From: JANSWY01 sp965243755
GTDB lineage: Bacteria; Bacteroidota; Bacteroidia; Cytophagales; Cyclobacteriaceae
DNA length: 64,000 nucleotides
Assembly: GCA_965243755.1 (NCBI GenBank)
Contig: CBDEVW010000003.1
Coordinates: 992,001-1,056,000, forward strand
Direction: 5' to 3'
Part shown: positions 26,944 to 36,566 of the stretch, piece by piece
How positions within the stretch are numbered: the first letter of the stretch is position 1
Layout: each line of letters opens with the position of its first letter
Translations under genes and position numbers: made by a program
The notes under the pieces: generated by a model
The model's input: the letters and a program-made list of their open reading frames with translations, nothing else
Databases searched by the model: none
What the model was told of the DNA's origin: nothing

Positions 26944-27867
26944 ATGAAGAAACTAAGGGTCATATTTATGGGCACTCCGGAATTTGCCGTGGAAAGCCTG
27001 AAAATACTCGTAGAGAATGACATTGATATCGTTGGAGTAATCACCGCTCCCGATAAACCTAAAGGAAGGGGAAAAAAACTGGGAACATCGCCTGTGAAGG
27101 ACTATGCTGTTCAGCAAAACCTCAACATACTGCAACCTACCAACCTGAAAGATCCCACTTTTCTTGATGAACTGGCCAGTCTGAAAGCAGACTTACAAGT
27201 TGTAGTTGCCTTCAGGATGCTGCCTGAAGCCGTGTGGAATATGCCTCCCATGGGGACCTTCAATTTACATGCTTCCCTGTTGCCGCAATATCGGGGAGCT
27301 GCGCCAATCAACTGGGCAATCATAAATGGTGAACGTGAAACGGGAGTGACTACTTTTTTTCTGAAGCATGAAATAGATACCGGCGCAATCATCTTTCAGG
27401 AGAAAGAGCCCATCTATGATGATGATAATGTAGGCACCTTGTATCAGCGACTGATGATTAGAGGGGCCAACCTGGTGTTGAAAACTGTGAATGCTGTGCA
27501 GAGTGGCAGTTATCCCCAGGACCCGCAAACAGAAAGCGATAATTTGAAATCTGCTCCGAAGATCTTTAAAGAAGATTGCAGAATTGACTGGAATCAACAC
27601 CATGAAAATGTACACAACTTTATAAGAGGACTTTCTCCATATCCGGGAGCCTGGACCATGCTCAATGGTAAAATATTGAAAGTCTACCGGACTCAAATGA
27701 GCAACGACAATTTTGAAGGTTCACCCGGCGATATGAAATCAGACGGCAAGAACAATTTACTGGTGAAAACTTCAGAGGGAGCACTGGAAGTATTAGAATT
27801 GCAGCTAGAAGGAAAGAGACGCATGAATATTCAGGAGTTTTTGCTAGGAAATAAAATTGCACAATGA
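26944..27867 (+). CDS. fmt: Methionyl-tRNA formyltransferase
   Basis: 307 residues with the Fmt signature: MGTPEFAVESL at the N-terminus, the formyl-transfer site FNLHASLLPQYRGAAPINW and the catalytic Asp in HEIDTGAI. The C-terminal OB-like domain follows (LSPYPGAWTML). It formylates Met-tRNA with 10-formyl-THF. It begins immediately after the namZ stop and overlaps folA by 4 bases (ATGA), a tight folate-linked operon. Confidence 0.97.
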   Translation: MKKLRVIFMGTPEFAVESLKILVENDIDIVGVITAPDKPKGRGKKLGTSPVKDYAVQQNLNILQPTNLKDPTFLDELASLKADLQVVVAFRMLPEAVWNMPPMGTFNLHASLLPQYRGAAPINWAIINGERETGVTTFFLKHEIDTGAIIFQEKEPIYDDDNVGTLYQRLMIRGANLVLKTVNAVQSGSYPQDPQTESDNLKSAPKIFKEDCRIDWNQHHENVHNFIRGLSPYPGAWTMLNGKILKVYRTQMSNDNFEGSPGDMKSDGKNNLLVKTSEGALEVLELQLEGKRRMNIQEFLLGNKIAQ

Positions 27868-28376
27868 AGATTTCTATGATTGCCGCCGTTGCGGAAAACA
27901 GGGTAATTGGAAAGGATAATGACCTGGTCTGGCATCTGCCTGATGACATGAAATATTTCAAGGACACCACCAAAGAGAGCGTTGTGATCATGGGAAGGAA
28001 AAATTTCGAGTCACTTCCTCCCAAATGGAAACCACTGCCCAACAGAACCAATCTGATCATCAGTAGAAATGCTGAGTATGATGCATTGGGTTGCAAAGTG
28101 TTTACCTCACTGGAGGCTAGTCTGGAATATGCCAAAACACTGCAACAGGAAGAAATATTTATAATTGGAGGTGGGCAGATTTATAACCTGGGCCTGGAGA
28201 CGGCAGATCGCATGTATATTACTGAAATCCATGCCAGTTTTGAAGGAGATGCTTTTTTCCCCGAATGGGACAAATCAAGCTGGCGGGAAGTTAGCAGAAT
28301 ACATCATCCCACCGATGAGAGGCATGAATACTCGTTTGATTTTGTAATTTATGATCGCATCGAGACAGCACCATAG
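27864..28376 (+). CDS. folA: Dihydrofolate reductase
   Basis: 170 residues. Typical DHFR motifs: MIAAVAENRVIGKDNDLVWHLP with the active-site acid in LPDDMKYFK (Asp27/28), VVIMGRKNFESLP for NADPH binding, and IIGGGQIY. It makes tetrahydrofolate from dihydrofolate, supplying Fmt encoded just upstream (4-base overlap). The length is normal for bacterial FolA. Confidence 0.97.
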   Translation: MKISMIAAVAENRVIGKDNDLVWHLPDDMKYFKDTTKESVVIMGRKNFESLPPKWKPLPNRTNLIISRNAEYDALGCKVFTSLEASLEYAKTLQQEEIFIIGGGQIYNLGLETADRMYITEIHASFEGDAFFPEWDKSSWREVSRIHHPTDERHEYSFDFVIYDRIETAP

Positions 28377-28412
28377 TATGTTGCAGAAATCCCCATTGAT
28401 AACCACATTCGC

Positions 28413-29216
28413 ATGAAAGATTTAAGAAATAAAGTAGTCTGGTTAACTGGAGCTTCATCCGGTATTGGAGAAGCCATGGCTTATGCCTTTGCAGACGAAG
28501 GAGCAAAAATCATATTATCATCCCGCAGGGCCACTGAATTGGAGAGGGTAAAACAAAACTGCCCCGAATCAGCTCAGGAAAATATAAGGATCCTGACTTT
28601 AGACCTGGCAGATGCATCCAGCCTTGAAGCTAAATGCAAAGAAGCCGAATCATTCTTTGGACAAATCGATGTACTTGTGAATAATGGTGGTATCTCACAA
28701 AGAGACAAGGTCATCAATACCAAAATTGAAGTAGACCGGGAACTCATGGAGATCAATTATTTTGGATCAATCGCCCTGACTAAAAACGTATTACCCGGAA
28801 TGGTCGAGAGAAAGCAGGGACATCATGTGGTCATTACCAGCGCCACAGGAATCATTAGCACTCCCTTACGTTCCTCCTATGCTGCTTCCAAGCATGCATT
28901 GCATGGGTTCTATGATAGTTTAAGGTCGGAACACCATGAGGATAACATCAAGGTGACCATTATATGTCCTGGTTATGTGAAGACCAACATTTCTATTAAT
29001 GCAAGAATGGGGACCGGTGAAAAACAAAACAGTATGGACGATGCACAGGCCAACGGATTGAGTCCTGAATTTGTGGCCAGGAAGATCATCAAAGCCATAA
29101 AAAAAGATCGACTTGAAGTATACATTGGTGGCTTCAAAGAGGTAGCCGGAATCTACCTGAAAAGATTTGTGCCAGGCTTGTTTGCGAAATTGGTTCGGAA
29201 AACTAATGTTACCTGA
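28413..29216 (+). CDS. Short-chain dehydrogenase/reductase
   Basis: 267 residues of a classical SDR: cofactor motif TGASSGIGEAMA (about 11-22), NNGGIS in place of NNAG, catalytic Ser in ITSATG, and YAASK. The Arg pair after the second strand (SSRRATEL) suggests NADP(H). The substrate is unknown. The C-terminal GGFKEVAGIYLKRFVP region resembles the DHRS7-like subgroup. It is 36 bases after folA on the same strand and may be co-transcribed. Confidence 0.9.
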   Translation: MKDLRNKVVWLTGASSGIGEAMAYAFADEGAKIILSSRRATELERVKQNCPESAQENIRILTLDLADASSLEAKCKEAESFFGQIDVLVNNGGISQRDKVINTKIEVDRELMEINYFGSIALTKNVLPGMVERKQGHHVVITSATGIISTPLRSSYAASKHALHGFYDSLRSEHHEDNIKVTIICPGYVKTNISINARMGTGEKQNSMDDAQANGLSPEFVARKIIKAIKKDRLEVYIGGFKEVAGIYLKRFVPGLFAKLVRKTNVT

Positions 29217-29347
29217 AAAAAATTATCCGTTAGTCGACACTTTCGCTTATGTTACCGAAAAAATAATTAGATTAAAAGAAAGTTTTTACGCACACATGCT
29301 AAATGTGCTTTCTAATAACTTTATTTGTGATATTAAATAAATAATCC

Positions 29348-30508
29348 ATGTCAGAAGTAAGAGAAAGAAGGAAAAAGTATAACATCCTCTATGTGGACGA
29401 TGAGGCCGCAAACTTGCGTGTTTTCAAGTCGGTATTTAAAAGAGATTACAAAGTATTTATTGCCGAAGGAGGTGCTCAGGCGCTGGAGATCATGAAAGAA
29501 AATGATATCCACCTGCTAGTAACTGACCAGAGAATGCCAGGAATGTCCGGAGTAGAACTACTGGAACAGGTAGTGGCCGAATTCCCTGATATGGTAAAAA
29601 TGATTTTAAGTGGGTTCAGTGATGTTGAGGACATCATTAAGGCGGTAAACGAATGCGGTCTGGATCAATACCTGATGAAGCCATGGAATAAAGAAGACCT
29701 TGGTAAAACATTCAATAAAGCACTAGCCAAATTTGAATCTGACGAGGATAAAAATGAAGTCCATATCATTAAGAAAGCGCTGGAGGAGAACGAAAAATAT
29801 GCTCATAAACAGATTCATGCATTGCTTCCTAAGCAAGCTGATCTCGATGCTTTCTTCGAAGAGTCATTTGCGCTATACAAGCCTATGAATGACCTGGGTG
29901 GTGTATTCTACTGGTTTGGTACTACCGATGACAACAAAGGTATTTTGGCTTCCATTGACTGTGCTGAAACTGGCGTAAAGGGAGCTTTACTGACCATGCT
30001 TTTTGAAACCGCTCTAAAAGGTGTAGTATACAAAAAGAAAGTATCCACTGCAGACGGAATTTTGATTGCTTTGGATGAGCACTTCCAGGAAAACCTCAGT
30101 AGCGACGATGAGCAGATAGGTTACAATGTTGGTATTGTTGTAATTGACAGAGACGCCAACCTTATATCATTTGCCGGTGCTGGTCAGAACTTACACTACA
30201 TCGATGGAAACAACGATCTGGAAATGGCTGCAGGAGACCAACTCCAAATTGGAATTGGAGACGCTAAAAAGAGCTTTGAGACATTCCAGGGAACATTTGA
30301 TGAAGTAAGGGCTGTATACCTATATGGTACCAGAACAGGTGATCAATTCTCAAATGCAGAAAGAGTTAACTCTTTGGAAGAAATGATTGATGAAGTAATG
30401 AATCAGTCTTTTGCAGAGCAAAAAGAAGAATTGATGGTAAAATTGGCTGAATCAATATCTGGCCAACCTCAGGAGCATGATGTGATGATCCTTGGGGCTA
30501 AGATTTAA
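29348..30508 (+). CDS. Response regulator with a degenerate SpoIIE/PP2C-like domain
   Basis: 386 residues. The REC domain (residues 12-130) is intact: Asp17/Asp18, phosphoacceptor Asp60 in VTDQRMPGMSG and Lys111 in LMKPW. A PP2C-like domain of the SpoIIE/RsbU type starts near 178 (PMNDLGGVFYWF). The first metal-binding Asp of the usual GDFYWF is replaced by Val186. The D-C-T-G-H-G motif reads DCAETG (Asp204 kept). The TDG motif near the end reads GTRTGDQF, with Thr328 in the Asp position and Asp332 retained. Phosphatase activity is therefore doubtful; it may act as a binding or partner-switch module. A terminator follows. Confidence 0.85.
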   Translation: MSEVRERRKKYNILYVDDEAANLRVFKSVFKRDYKVFIAEGGAQALEIMKENDIHLLVTDQRMPGMSGVELLEQVVAEFPDMVKMILSGFSDVEDIIKAVNECGLDQYLMKPWNKEDLGKTFNKALAKFESDEDKNEVHIIKKALEENEKYAHKQIHALLPKQADLDAFFEESFALYKPMNDLGGVFYWFGTTDDNKGILASIDCAETGVKGALLTMLFETALKGVVYKKKVSTADGILIALDEHFQENLSSDDEQIGYNVGIVVIDRDANLISFAGAGQNLHYIDGNNDLEMAAGDQLQIGIGDAKKSFETFQGTFDEVRAVYLYGTRTGDQFSNAERVNSLEEMIDEVMNQSFAEQKEELMVKLAESISGQPQEHDVMILGAKI

Positions 30509-30533
30509 GAATACAATCAAAATTATTGAAAAC

Positions 30534-30559
30534 AAACCCGTCCTTTGGCGGGTTTTTTT
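30534..30559 (+). terminator. Rho-independent terminator after the REC/PP2C gene
   Basis: Stem AAACCCG / CGGGTTT with a short loop and a run of seven T. It lies before the ATG at 30582, which argues against the longer upstream frame of the subtilase gene. Confidence 0.85.
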
Positions 30560-30581
30560 CTTCAAATTGAGTTGGAGCAAT

Positions 30582-33500
30582 ATGGAAAGTATGGGGACAA
30601 GGATATTGGTAACTATTCTCGTTGGACTGGTTTCTTCCATTTGTTTTGGTCAGCAACTACAGCCAAAAATAGACAACCAGTCGGTAGTGGTGAAAATCGA
30701 CCAACAGAACAATAGTAAAGCTGGTAATGCCAGGACTTTTAATATTGCTGACATCTCCCGACAATTCCCCAAATCCAGCTATACACCTCTAAAAACCCAT
30801 CAATCAAAAAGTGCCTCTCCCTCTGTATTAGATGGCATCTATAAAATCAGGTTTAGCGAACCACAACATATTGAGCAATTACTGAAGCGGCTCAGGGCTT
30901 ATCCAAATGTCATTTACGCAGAGCCAGTTTATCTGGACTCTCCATTACTGGTCCCAAACGACCCGGAAGCCAACCCTTCCACCGGAAGTCAGTATCACCT
31001 TGATCTGGTAAAAGCATATGATGCCTGGGACATTACTACAGGTGATACCGCTATTACTATTGCTATTCTGGACACTGGTGTGGACCCCAACCATGAAGAC
31101 CTGGGCAATATTCAATATAACTATGATGATCCGGTTAATGGGATTGACGATGATGGCAATGGCTACATTGATGACTTTGCCGGATGGGACTTTGCAGATG
31201 AAGATGATGACCCTACCGCAGACCAAAACGACCATGGATCACATGTTGCCGGGGTTTCTTCGGCAAGCACAAATAATGCAACAGGAATTGCTGGCATTGG
31301 ATACAATAGCCGCTATGTCCCAATTAAAATCTTTCTCTCTTCTTCAGGTTTTGCAAGTAATTCTTATGAAGCAATTATATATGCCGCAGACCAGGGTTAT
31401 GATGTAATTAATCTATCATGGGGATCAGTGGAGTCATTTACCCAATATCGTCAGGACATTATCAACTACGCTGTGTTGGAAAAAGATGTCGTTGTGGTAG
31501 CAGCTGCAGGGAACACGCCCGATGAATTAAACTTCTACCCTGCCAGTTATGACAATGTGCTATCAGTGGCGGCAAGTGACCAGACAGATAATAAGACTTC
31601 CTTTTCAACTTATGGTCGCCATGTAGACCTGATGGCTCCTGGTATTGATATTTATTCCACCAGGGATGGAAGCTACAGAACAGATTTCGGAACTTCATTT
31701 GCATCGCCTATGGTGGCAGGTGCAGCAGCATTGTTGAGAGACCTTCATCCAAACTGGACTGCCCGCCAAATTATGGAGCAGATAAGAGTAACTACCGATA
31801 ATGTATATGCCATTGGCTCCAATAGTGCCTATGACAGCCTGCTCGGATCAGGACGATTAAATATTTACAATGCCCTTACGGACAGTGCTACACAGTCAGT
31901 CAGGCTATCGGGTTTGTCGTTTTCAAATGGCATTGGCGATTACGCATACTTCGGCGATACCATCACATTGTCTGCCTCATTTACCAGTTATTTATCCGAT
32001 ATTGAAAATTTCACTGCTACAGTTTATTGTGATTCCGAATACGTAACGTTTGTAAATAATCAGGTCCATCTGGATCGAATTGATTCCATGCAGGAAATTA
32101 CCAATACCTCCATTAGATTTATTCTTAGCGAAGAAACACCAGGAAGCGCTCCTCTTAATTTTAAATTCGAATACACCGCAGATACTAGCTACAGTGATTT
32201 TGAATTCGATGAATACAGTACTTCCCCTGAGAACATCAACTTTGGAGAGGGTAATTCTCAACTGACGGTGCTGCCCAATGGAAGTTTAGGGTACGATGAT
32301 AATGACGTAGAAGATGGAGTTGGTTTTTCTTACATGAATGACCGATTACTTGATAAAATTGGAATCATTATGGGCCTCAATAAAGATAGTGTCCTCGATA
32401 ATTCCATGATTTCTTACAGCCTCACTGCCAGAAGCTTCGATTTTCAGACTGAACAGAAAACTAAATACTACAAACATCCGGCAGCTGACCTATTCATTGA
32501 AGGAACCTTTAATGATCAGGCCAGCAATTCTGCAATCCTGGACCTGAAAATAGACCAGCGGTTTTATGGATGGAATACCGGGACATCTTCTTCGAACATC
32601 ATTGCGGAGTACCGCATATCCAACGCTTCCTCCTCCAATTATGATAGCCTGTATTTCGGCCTTTTAAGCGATTTTGATCTACAAGATTCCTCAACGAACA
32701 TGGTGGGGTGGGAAAACTCGCGGAAACTGGGTTTTGTTACCGATGTAGATTCTACCATCTATGCAGGAATCGCTCTATTGACAGGTCAGGACGCATATTT
32801 CACCCGATCGGATATCAATGGAGACATGGGTGCATTTCTGGATGACAGTTCAAAGTTTGCTTTGGTTTCTAACATGGATACTACGGCATTATCCAATGCC
32901 AATATAGTGCAGACCAACGCTGGTCTCATAGAAATGCTCCCGGCAGGTGAAAGCACCAAAATTGCATTCGTTTTATCAGCAGCTCCCTCATACAGTGAAT
33001 TACTATTGCAAATAGATGATGCCATCAACCAGTACAATAACATTGCTAACTCAGCCAGAATAACCGATTACATTGAAGTTTGTGAAAACACCAATGCATA
33101 TCTTAATCCCCGGATTGGGACTAATCACAACTTCTATACGGACGCATCTTTAACCAATCTGATCGGAGCTGGTGATAGCATTGAAGTTGGACCCATTACC
33201 AGCGATTCCATCATCTATATGGTCAATACTGATTCATCCTATCAATCTGATGTCTATGCATTTTCTGTAATAGCCAAAAGCGCCACAGCCAATTTCTCCA
33301 TGAGTACCGATACATTGTTCATTGGTGACACGCCAACGAATGAGGTTACATTTACTGACCATAGTCCTGATGCAATTTCATGGAATTGGGACCTGGGTGA
33401 AGGTACTTTGACTAACCTTCAACATCCTTCAAATGCATACAATACCGCTGGAACTTACACCATTTCCCTGGCCATTGAATCATCATTTGGTTGCCTTGAT

Positions 33501-34736
33501 ACATTACATCAACAATTGTTTGTGGCTGAGAGGAATGAACAGCCCGTAATAAATGACATCACAATTTGTAATGGTGCTTCAGCTTCAATCAGTGCAACGA
33601 ATACCTCAACTATTGCTGTATACCAGGATCAGGATCAGGAAACGCTACTTTTTGAAGGTGCGTCGTTTACCTCCGGACCTATCGACTCAGACACCATCTT
33701 TTATGTAACCAACACCGAAAGTGGGTTCGAAAGTCTTCCGGTGACAGTTGATGTACTTCTGGATGAAATTAATGTGCAATATCGATTCCTGCCAGATACA
33801 ACAGAATTGGTGGAAACGGCAATTGTCCTCATCAACGAGTCTGGCAATAGCGCATCACAGGAATGGTATATTGACGGTCAGTCCATAGGAACGAATGCTT
33901 CTCAAACTTTCATACTACCAAATGAGGAGAGTTTTAGTTTAATGTTGGAAGTAACAAGTCCACTAGGATGTATGGCCTCTGTAACCAATCAAATCACTCC
34001 CGTCACTTCACCAACACCTACCGTTTCCAATCAGGTAGTTTGTAAAAACACTTTGGTAGAAATCTCCCCCGGAAATGGAAACATTTTTAGATTTTATGGA
34101 GATGAGGCATTAAGTCAGGTGCTTTCGATGGGTAACAAAATGGTGATTGATAGTATACAATCTGATACCACAATTTATGTAACAAGTATGGATTCACTTA
34201 TCGAGGGCAACTTTGCTGAACTTTCAATCTCACTCGTCGATTTTGAGGTAGACATTCTCACAGATCCCGACAGCATCATTTTGGATGGCCCTACGGCACT
34301 TACCCTATCCTCATCAAATAGCGAGATCACAGATTATGAGTGGTATATTGATAATGAATTGGTTGAAATCAGCGACTCACCAGTGCTGTTTTTTGAAAGT
34401 CCAGACACCATAAACATCACCCTGGTTGCTCAAAATGAGGACGGATGTATTGACCAGGAAACAATAGTTTATAAAATACTGGAGCAAGAAATTGTTACAA
34501 ATGTTGCCATGGAAAGTAGTGAATATCTTATCTTTCCAAATCCTACCACCAAGTACATTAATATTGCTGGTGGATACAAGGTATTGAAGATTGTAACCAC
34601 TACCGGCAGGGAAAAAGGATTTAATGTAACTGATACAGGAGTTATTGACTTGCAGGGCTTTACACCTGGTATCTATTTTATTATTTTAATGTTTGATGGC
34701 AAAACAAGCATTCAAAAGCTTGTTGTATCAAGATAA
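30582..34736 (+). CDS. T9SS-secreted subtilisin-like serine protease
   Basis: 1384 residues. The frame opens at 30492, but that stretch contains a terminator; the ATG at 30582 starts a signal peptide (MESMGTRILVTILVGLVSSI, then CFGQQ). An I9-like propeptide region precedes the S8 domain with Asp164 (AILDTGVDPN), His218 (DHGSHVAG), oxyanion Asn311 (AAGN) and Ser372 (GTSFASPMVAG). An acidic, probably Ca2+-binding insert lies between Asp and His. Then come about 900 residues of beta-sandwich modules including a PKD domain (AISWNWDLGEG), and a type A T9SS sorting domain (FPNPTTKYINI ... GFTPGIYFI). It is likely a cell-surface or released protease for protein digestion. Confidence 0.92.
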   Translation: MESMGTRILVTILVGLVSSICFGQQLQPKIDNQSVVVKIDQQNNSKAGNARTFNIADISRQFPKSSYTPLKTHQSKSASPSVLDGIYKIRFSEPQHIEQLLKRLRAYPNVIYAEPVYLDSPLLVPNDPEANPSTGSQYHLDLVKAYDAWDITTGDTAITIAILDTGVDPNHEDLGNIQYNYDDPVNGIDDDGNGYIDDFAGWDFADEDDDPTADQNDHGSHVAGVSSASTNNATGIAGIGYNSRYVPIKIFLSSSGFASNSYEAIIYAADQGYDVINLSWGSVESFTQYRQDIINYAVLEKDVVVVAAAGNTPDELNFYPASYDNVLSVAASDQTDNKTSFSTYGRHVDLMAPGIDIYSTRDGSYRTDFGTSFASPMVAGAAALLRDLHPNWTARQIMEQIRVTTDNVYAIGSNSAYDSLLGSGRLNIYNALTDSATQSVRLSGLSFSNGIGDYAYFGDTITLSASFTSYLSDIENFTATVYCDSEYVTFVNNQVHLDRIDSMQEITNTSIRFILSEETPGSAPLNFKFEYTADTSYSDFEFDEYSTSPENINFGEGNSQLTVLPNGSLGYDDNDVEDGVGFSYMNDRLLDKIGIIMGLNKDSVLDNSMISYSLTARSFDFQTEQKTKYYKHPAADLFIEGTFNDQASNSAILDLKIDQRFYGWNTGTSSSNIIAEYRISNASSSNYDSLYFGLLSDFDLQDSSTNMVGWENSRKLGFVTDVDSTIYAGIALLTGQDAYFTRSDINGDMGAFLDDSSKFALVSNMDTTALSNANIVQTNAGLIEMLPAGESTKIAFVLSAAPSYSELLLQIDDAINQYNNIANSARITDYIEVCENTNAYLNPRIGTNHNFYTDASLTNLIGAGDSIEVGPITSDSIIYMVNTDSSYQSDVYAFSVIAKSATANFSMSTDTLFIGDTPTNEVTFTDHSPDAISWNWDLGEGTLTNLQHPSNAYNTAGTYTISLAIESSFGCLDTLHQQLFVAERNEQPVINDITICNGASASISATNTSTIAVYQDQDQETLLFEGASFTSGPIDSDTIFYVTNTESGFESLPVTVDVLLDEINVQYRFLPDTTELVETAIVLINESGNSASQEWYIDGQSIGTNASQTFILPNEESFSLMLEVTSPLGCMASVTNQITPVTSPTPTVSNQVVCKNTLVEISPGNGNIFRFYGDEALSQVLSMGNKMVIDSIQSDTTIYVTSMDSLIEGNFAELSISLVDFEVDILTDPDSIILDGPTALTLSSSNSEITDYEWYIDNELVEISDSPVLFFESPDTINITLVAQNEDGCIDQETIVYKILEQEIVTNVAMESSEYLIFPNPTTKYINIAGGYKVLKIVTTTGREKGFNVTDTGVIDLQGFTPGIYFIILMFDGKTSIQKLVVSR

Positions 34737-34789
34737 ATTGGCATGATCTTATGCAGTCTTTGTAAGATTGGATATATTTATTAAGTCAT

Positions 34790-36562
34790 ATGGAAAAAGC
34801 TATAATTCGGTATTTAAATCCATTTTCGACTGGTACTCTGGAGGATAAATTGTTCAGACTAGGAGTACTGTGCTTCCTGATCACTTGTTTGTTGGGGATT
34901 GTCCAGAACCTTTTTGTGGAGACCAATCCTTTGACCTACTACATTTACCTGGCGGGTGTGCTCATTTTTGGGTTCATATACTACCGCAGTATGACCAAGT
35001 CTCTAAAACTTATTGGTAAGATATTTTTCCTTGTTGTCGCTGCAGTTTTGATCAGCGCAGGATACTTCCTGAAAGGTGGTATCACAGGATCCGAAGTATT
35101 GCTCTTCCCTTTATTCATCGTACTGGGTTTCCTGTTCCTCAGCGCAAAACGATATTTATATTTTGTCATCGCAGTGGCATTGCTCATTGTTGGGTTATTC
35201 GTCACAGAAATGTTATTTCCTGAGTACATCACAGGGATGGGGACCTTCGAGACCAAACAAAGAAATTTCTTCTCTGCACTGTTTATTCTGTCTTCCATTT
35301 CAGGGATTACCATGTATTTTTTCAGAAAGTACTATGACCAGGAAAGAAGCAAGTCTGAAGAAAACCAGGAAGCATTGGAGGGTATGAATACCTTACTTAG
35401 GAAAGTAAGTGATGAGGCACTCACCGCTACGAAAGCAAAATCTGAATTTCTGGCAAGTATGAGTCATGAAATTCGAACACCACTTCATGGTATCATCGGC
35501 ATGACAGACATCCTGAAAGAGACCAAATTAAGTGAGGAACAGACGGATATTGTAGATTCTGTCAAAGTCAGTGGAAACATACTGCTCAATATCATTAACG
35601 ACATCCTGGATATTTCAAAAATTGAGGCTGAAAGATTTGAATTATCAGAATCTAAGTTTGACATCAGGAAGACATTGAATGAAGTGCTGTCAGTAGTTCG
35701 ACCAAAGACCTCCGAGAAAAATGTTGATCTTACTTTTACCATAAGCAAAAATGTCCCTAAATATCTTCTTGGTGATGAAAATCGCCTGAAGCAGGTGTTG
35801 TTAAATATTGCCGGTAACGCAGCAAAATTCACCAGTAAAGGTTTTGTTCATATCGAGTTGAAGTCGAAAAAAAGTGACGAGGAAGATAAAGTGGTATTAG
35901 AATTCAATATTGTGGATTCTGGTATCGGTATCTCTGAGGAGAACCTGAAAAACCTGTTTGATCCATTCTTCCAGGAAGAAAAAGTTCGTCATAACAACAT
36001 GGGTGGAACCGGACTTGGGTTGGCCATTACTCAAAAAATCGTTGACCTGATGAAGGGTAAAATTACGGTAAAGAGTACGGAGAAGCTGGGAACTACTTTT
36101 ACGGTAACCATTCCATTCAAACAAGATCATTCAGAGGACGAGGAAGATACCAAGCCTTCAGTAACCTCTGGCCTGGATCCAATCAGGCCGGACCTGAGAA
36201 TTTTAGTTGCAGAGGATTTTGAAATCAACCAGAAAGTAATCCGGATGATGTTGGAAAAACTTGGTCTCAAGGCAGATTATGCCATCAACGGTCGTGAGGC
36301 TATTGAAATGCAAAGAAAATCCAATTATGACCTCATCCTCATGGACATACAAATGCCTGAAATGGATGGTATTGAAGCTACCAGGCTCATCCGTTCCGAG
36401 GGCACATCAAAACTGGATCCTGTAATCATTGCAATGAGTGCAAATGCGCTAAATAGCGATCAGGATGTTGCATTTGTTGTTGGCATGAATGATTTCATTT
36501 CCAAACCAGCCACCCTCAACAAGGTGCACGAAGTACTTAAAAAGTGGGAAAACCCCAATTAA
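34790..36562 (+). CDS. Hybrid sensor histidine kinase with C-terminal receiver
   Basis: 590 residues. Five or six membrane segments (about 24-178) are followed by a coiled linker, HisKA with His226 (LASMSHEIRTPLHG), HATPase_c (NIAGNAAKFTSKG, DSGIGIS, GGTGLGLAI) and a receiver domain with Asp519 (LILMDIQMPEMDG). There is no Hpt domain or output regulator nearby, so the downstream partner is unknown. The TMs are not separated by large periplasmic loops. It is convergent with the TonB receptor gene, 4 bases apart. Confidence 0.94.
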   Translation: MEKAIIRYLNPFSTGTLEDKLFRLGVLCFLITCLLGIVQNLFVETNPLTYYIYLAGVLIFGFIYYRSMTKSLKLIGKIFFLVVAAVLISAGYFLKGGITGSEVLLFPLFIVLGFLFLSAKRYLYFVIAVALLIVGLFVTEMLFPEYITGMGTFETKQRNFFSALFILSSISGITMYFFRKYYDQERSKSEENQEALEGMNTLLRKVSDEALTATKAKSEFLASMSHEIRTPLHGIIGMTDILKETKLSEEQTDIVDSVKVSGNILLNIINDILDISKIEAERFELSESKFDIRKTLNEVLSVVRPKTSEKNVDLTFTISKNVPKYLLGDENRLKQVLLNIAGNAAKFTSKGFVHIELKSKKSDEEDKVVLEFNIVDSGIGISEENLKNLFDPFFQEEKVRHNNMGGTGLGLAITQKIVDLMKGKITVKSTEKLGTTFTVTIPFKQDHSEDEEDTKPSVTSGLDPIRPDLRILVAEDFEINQKVIRMMLEKLGLKADYAINGREAIEMQRKSNYDLILMDIQMPEMDGIEATRLIRSEGTSKLDPVIIAMSANALNSDQDVAFVVGMNDFISKPATLNKVHEVLKKWENPN

Positions 36563-36566
36563 CGAT

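Noticed and set aside
30492..30581. 30-codon extension of the subtilase frame
   Set aside because: It contains the terminator of the preceding gene; the signal peptide begins at 30582.
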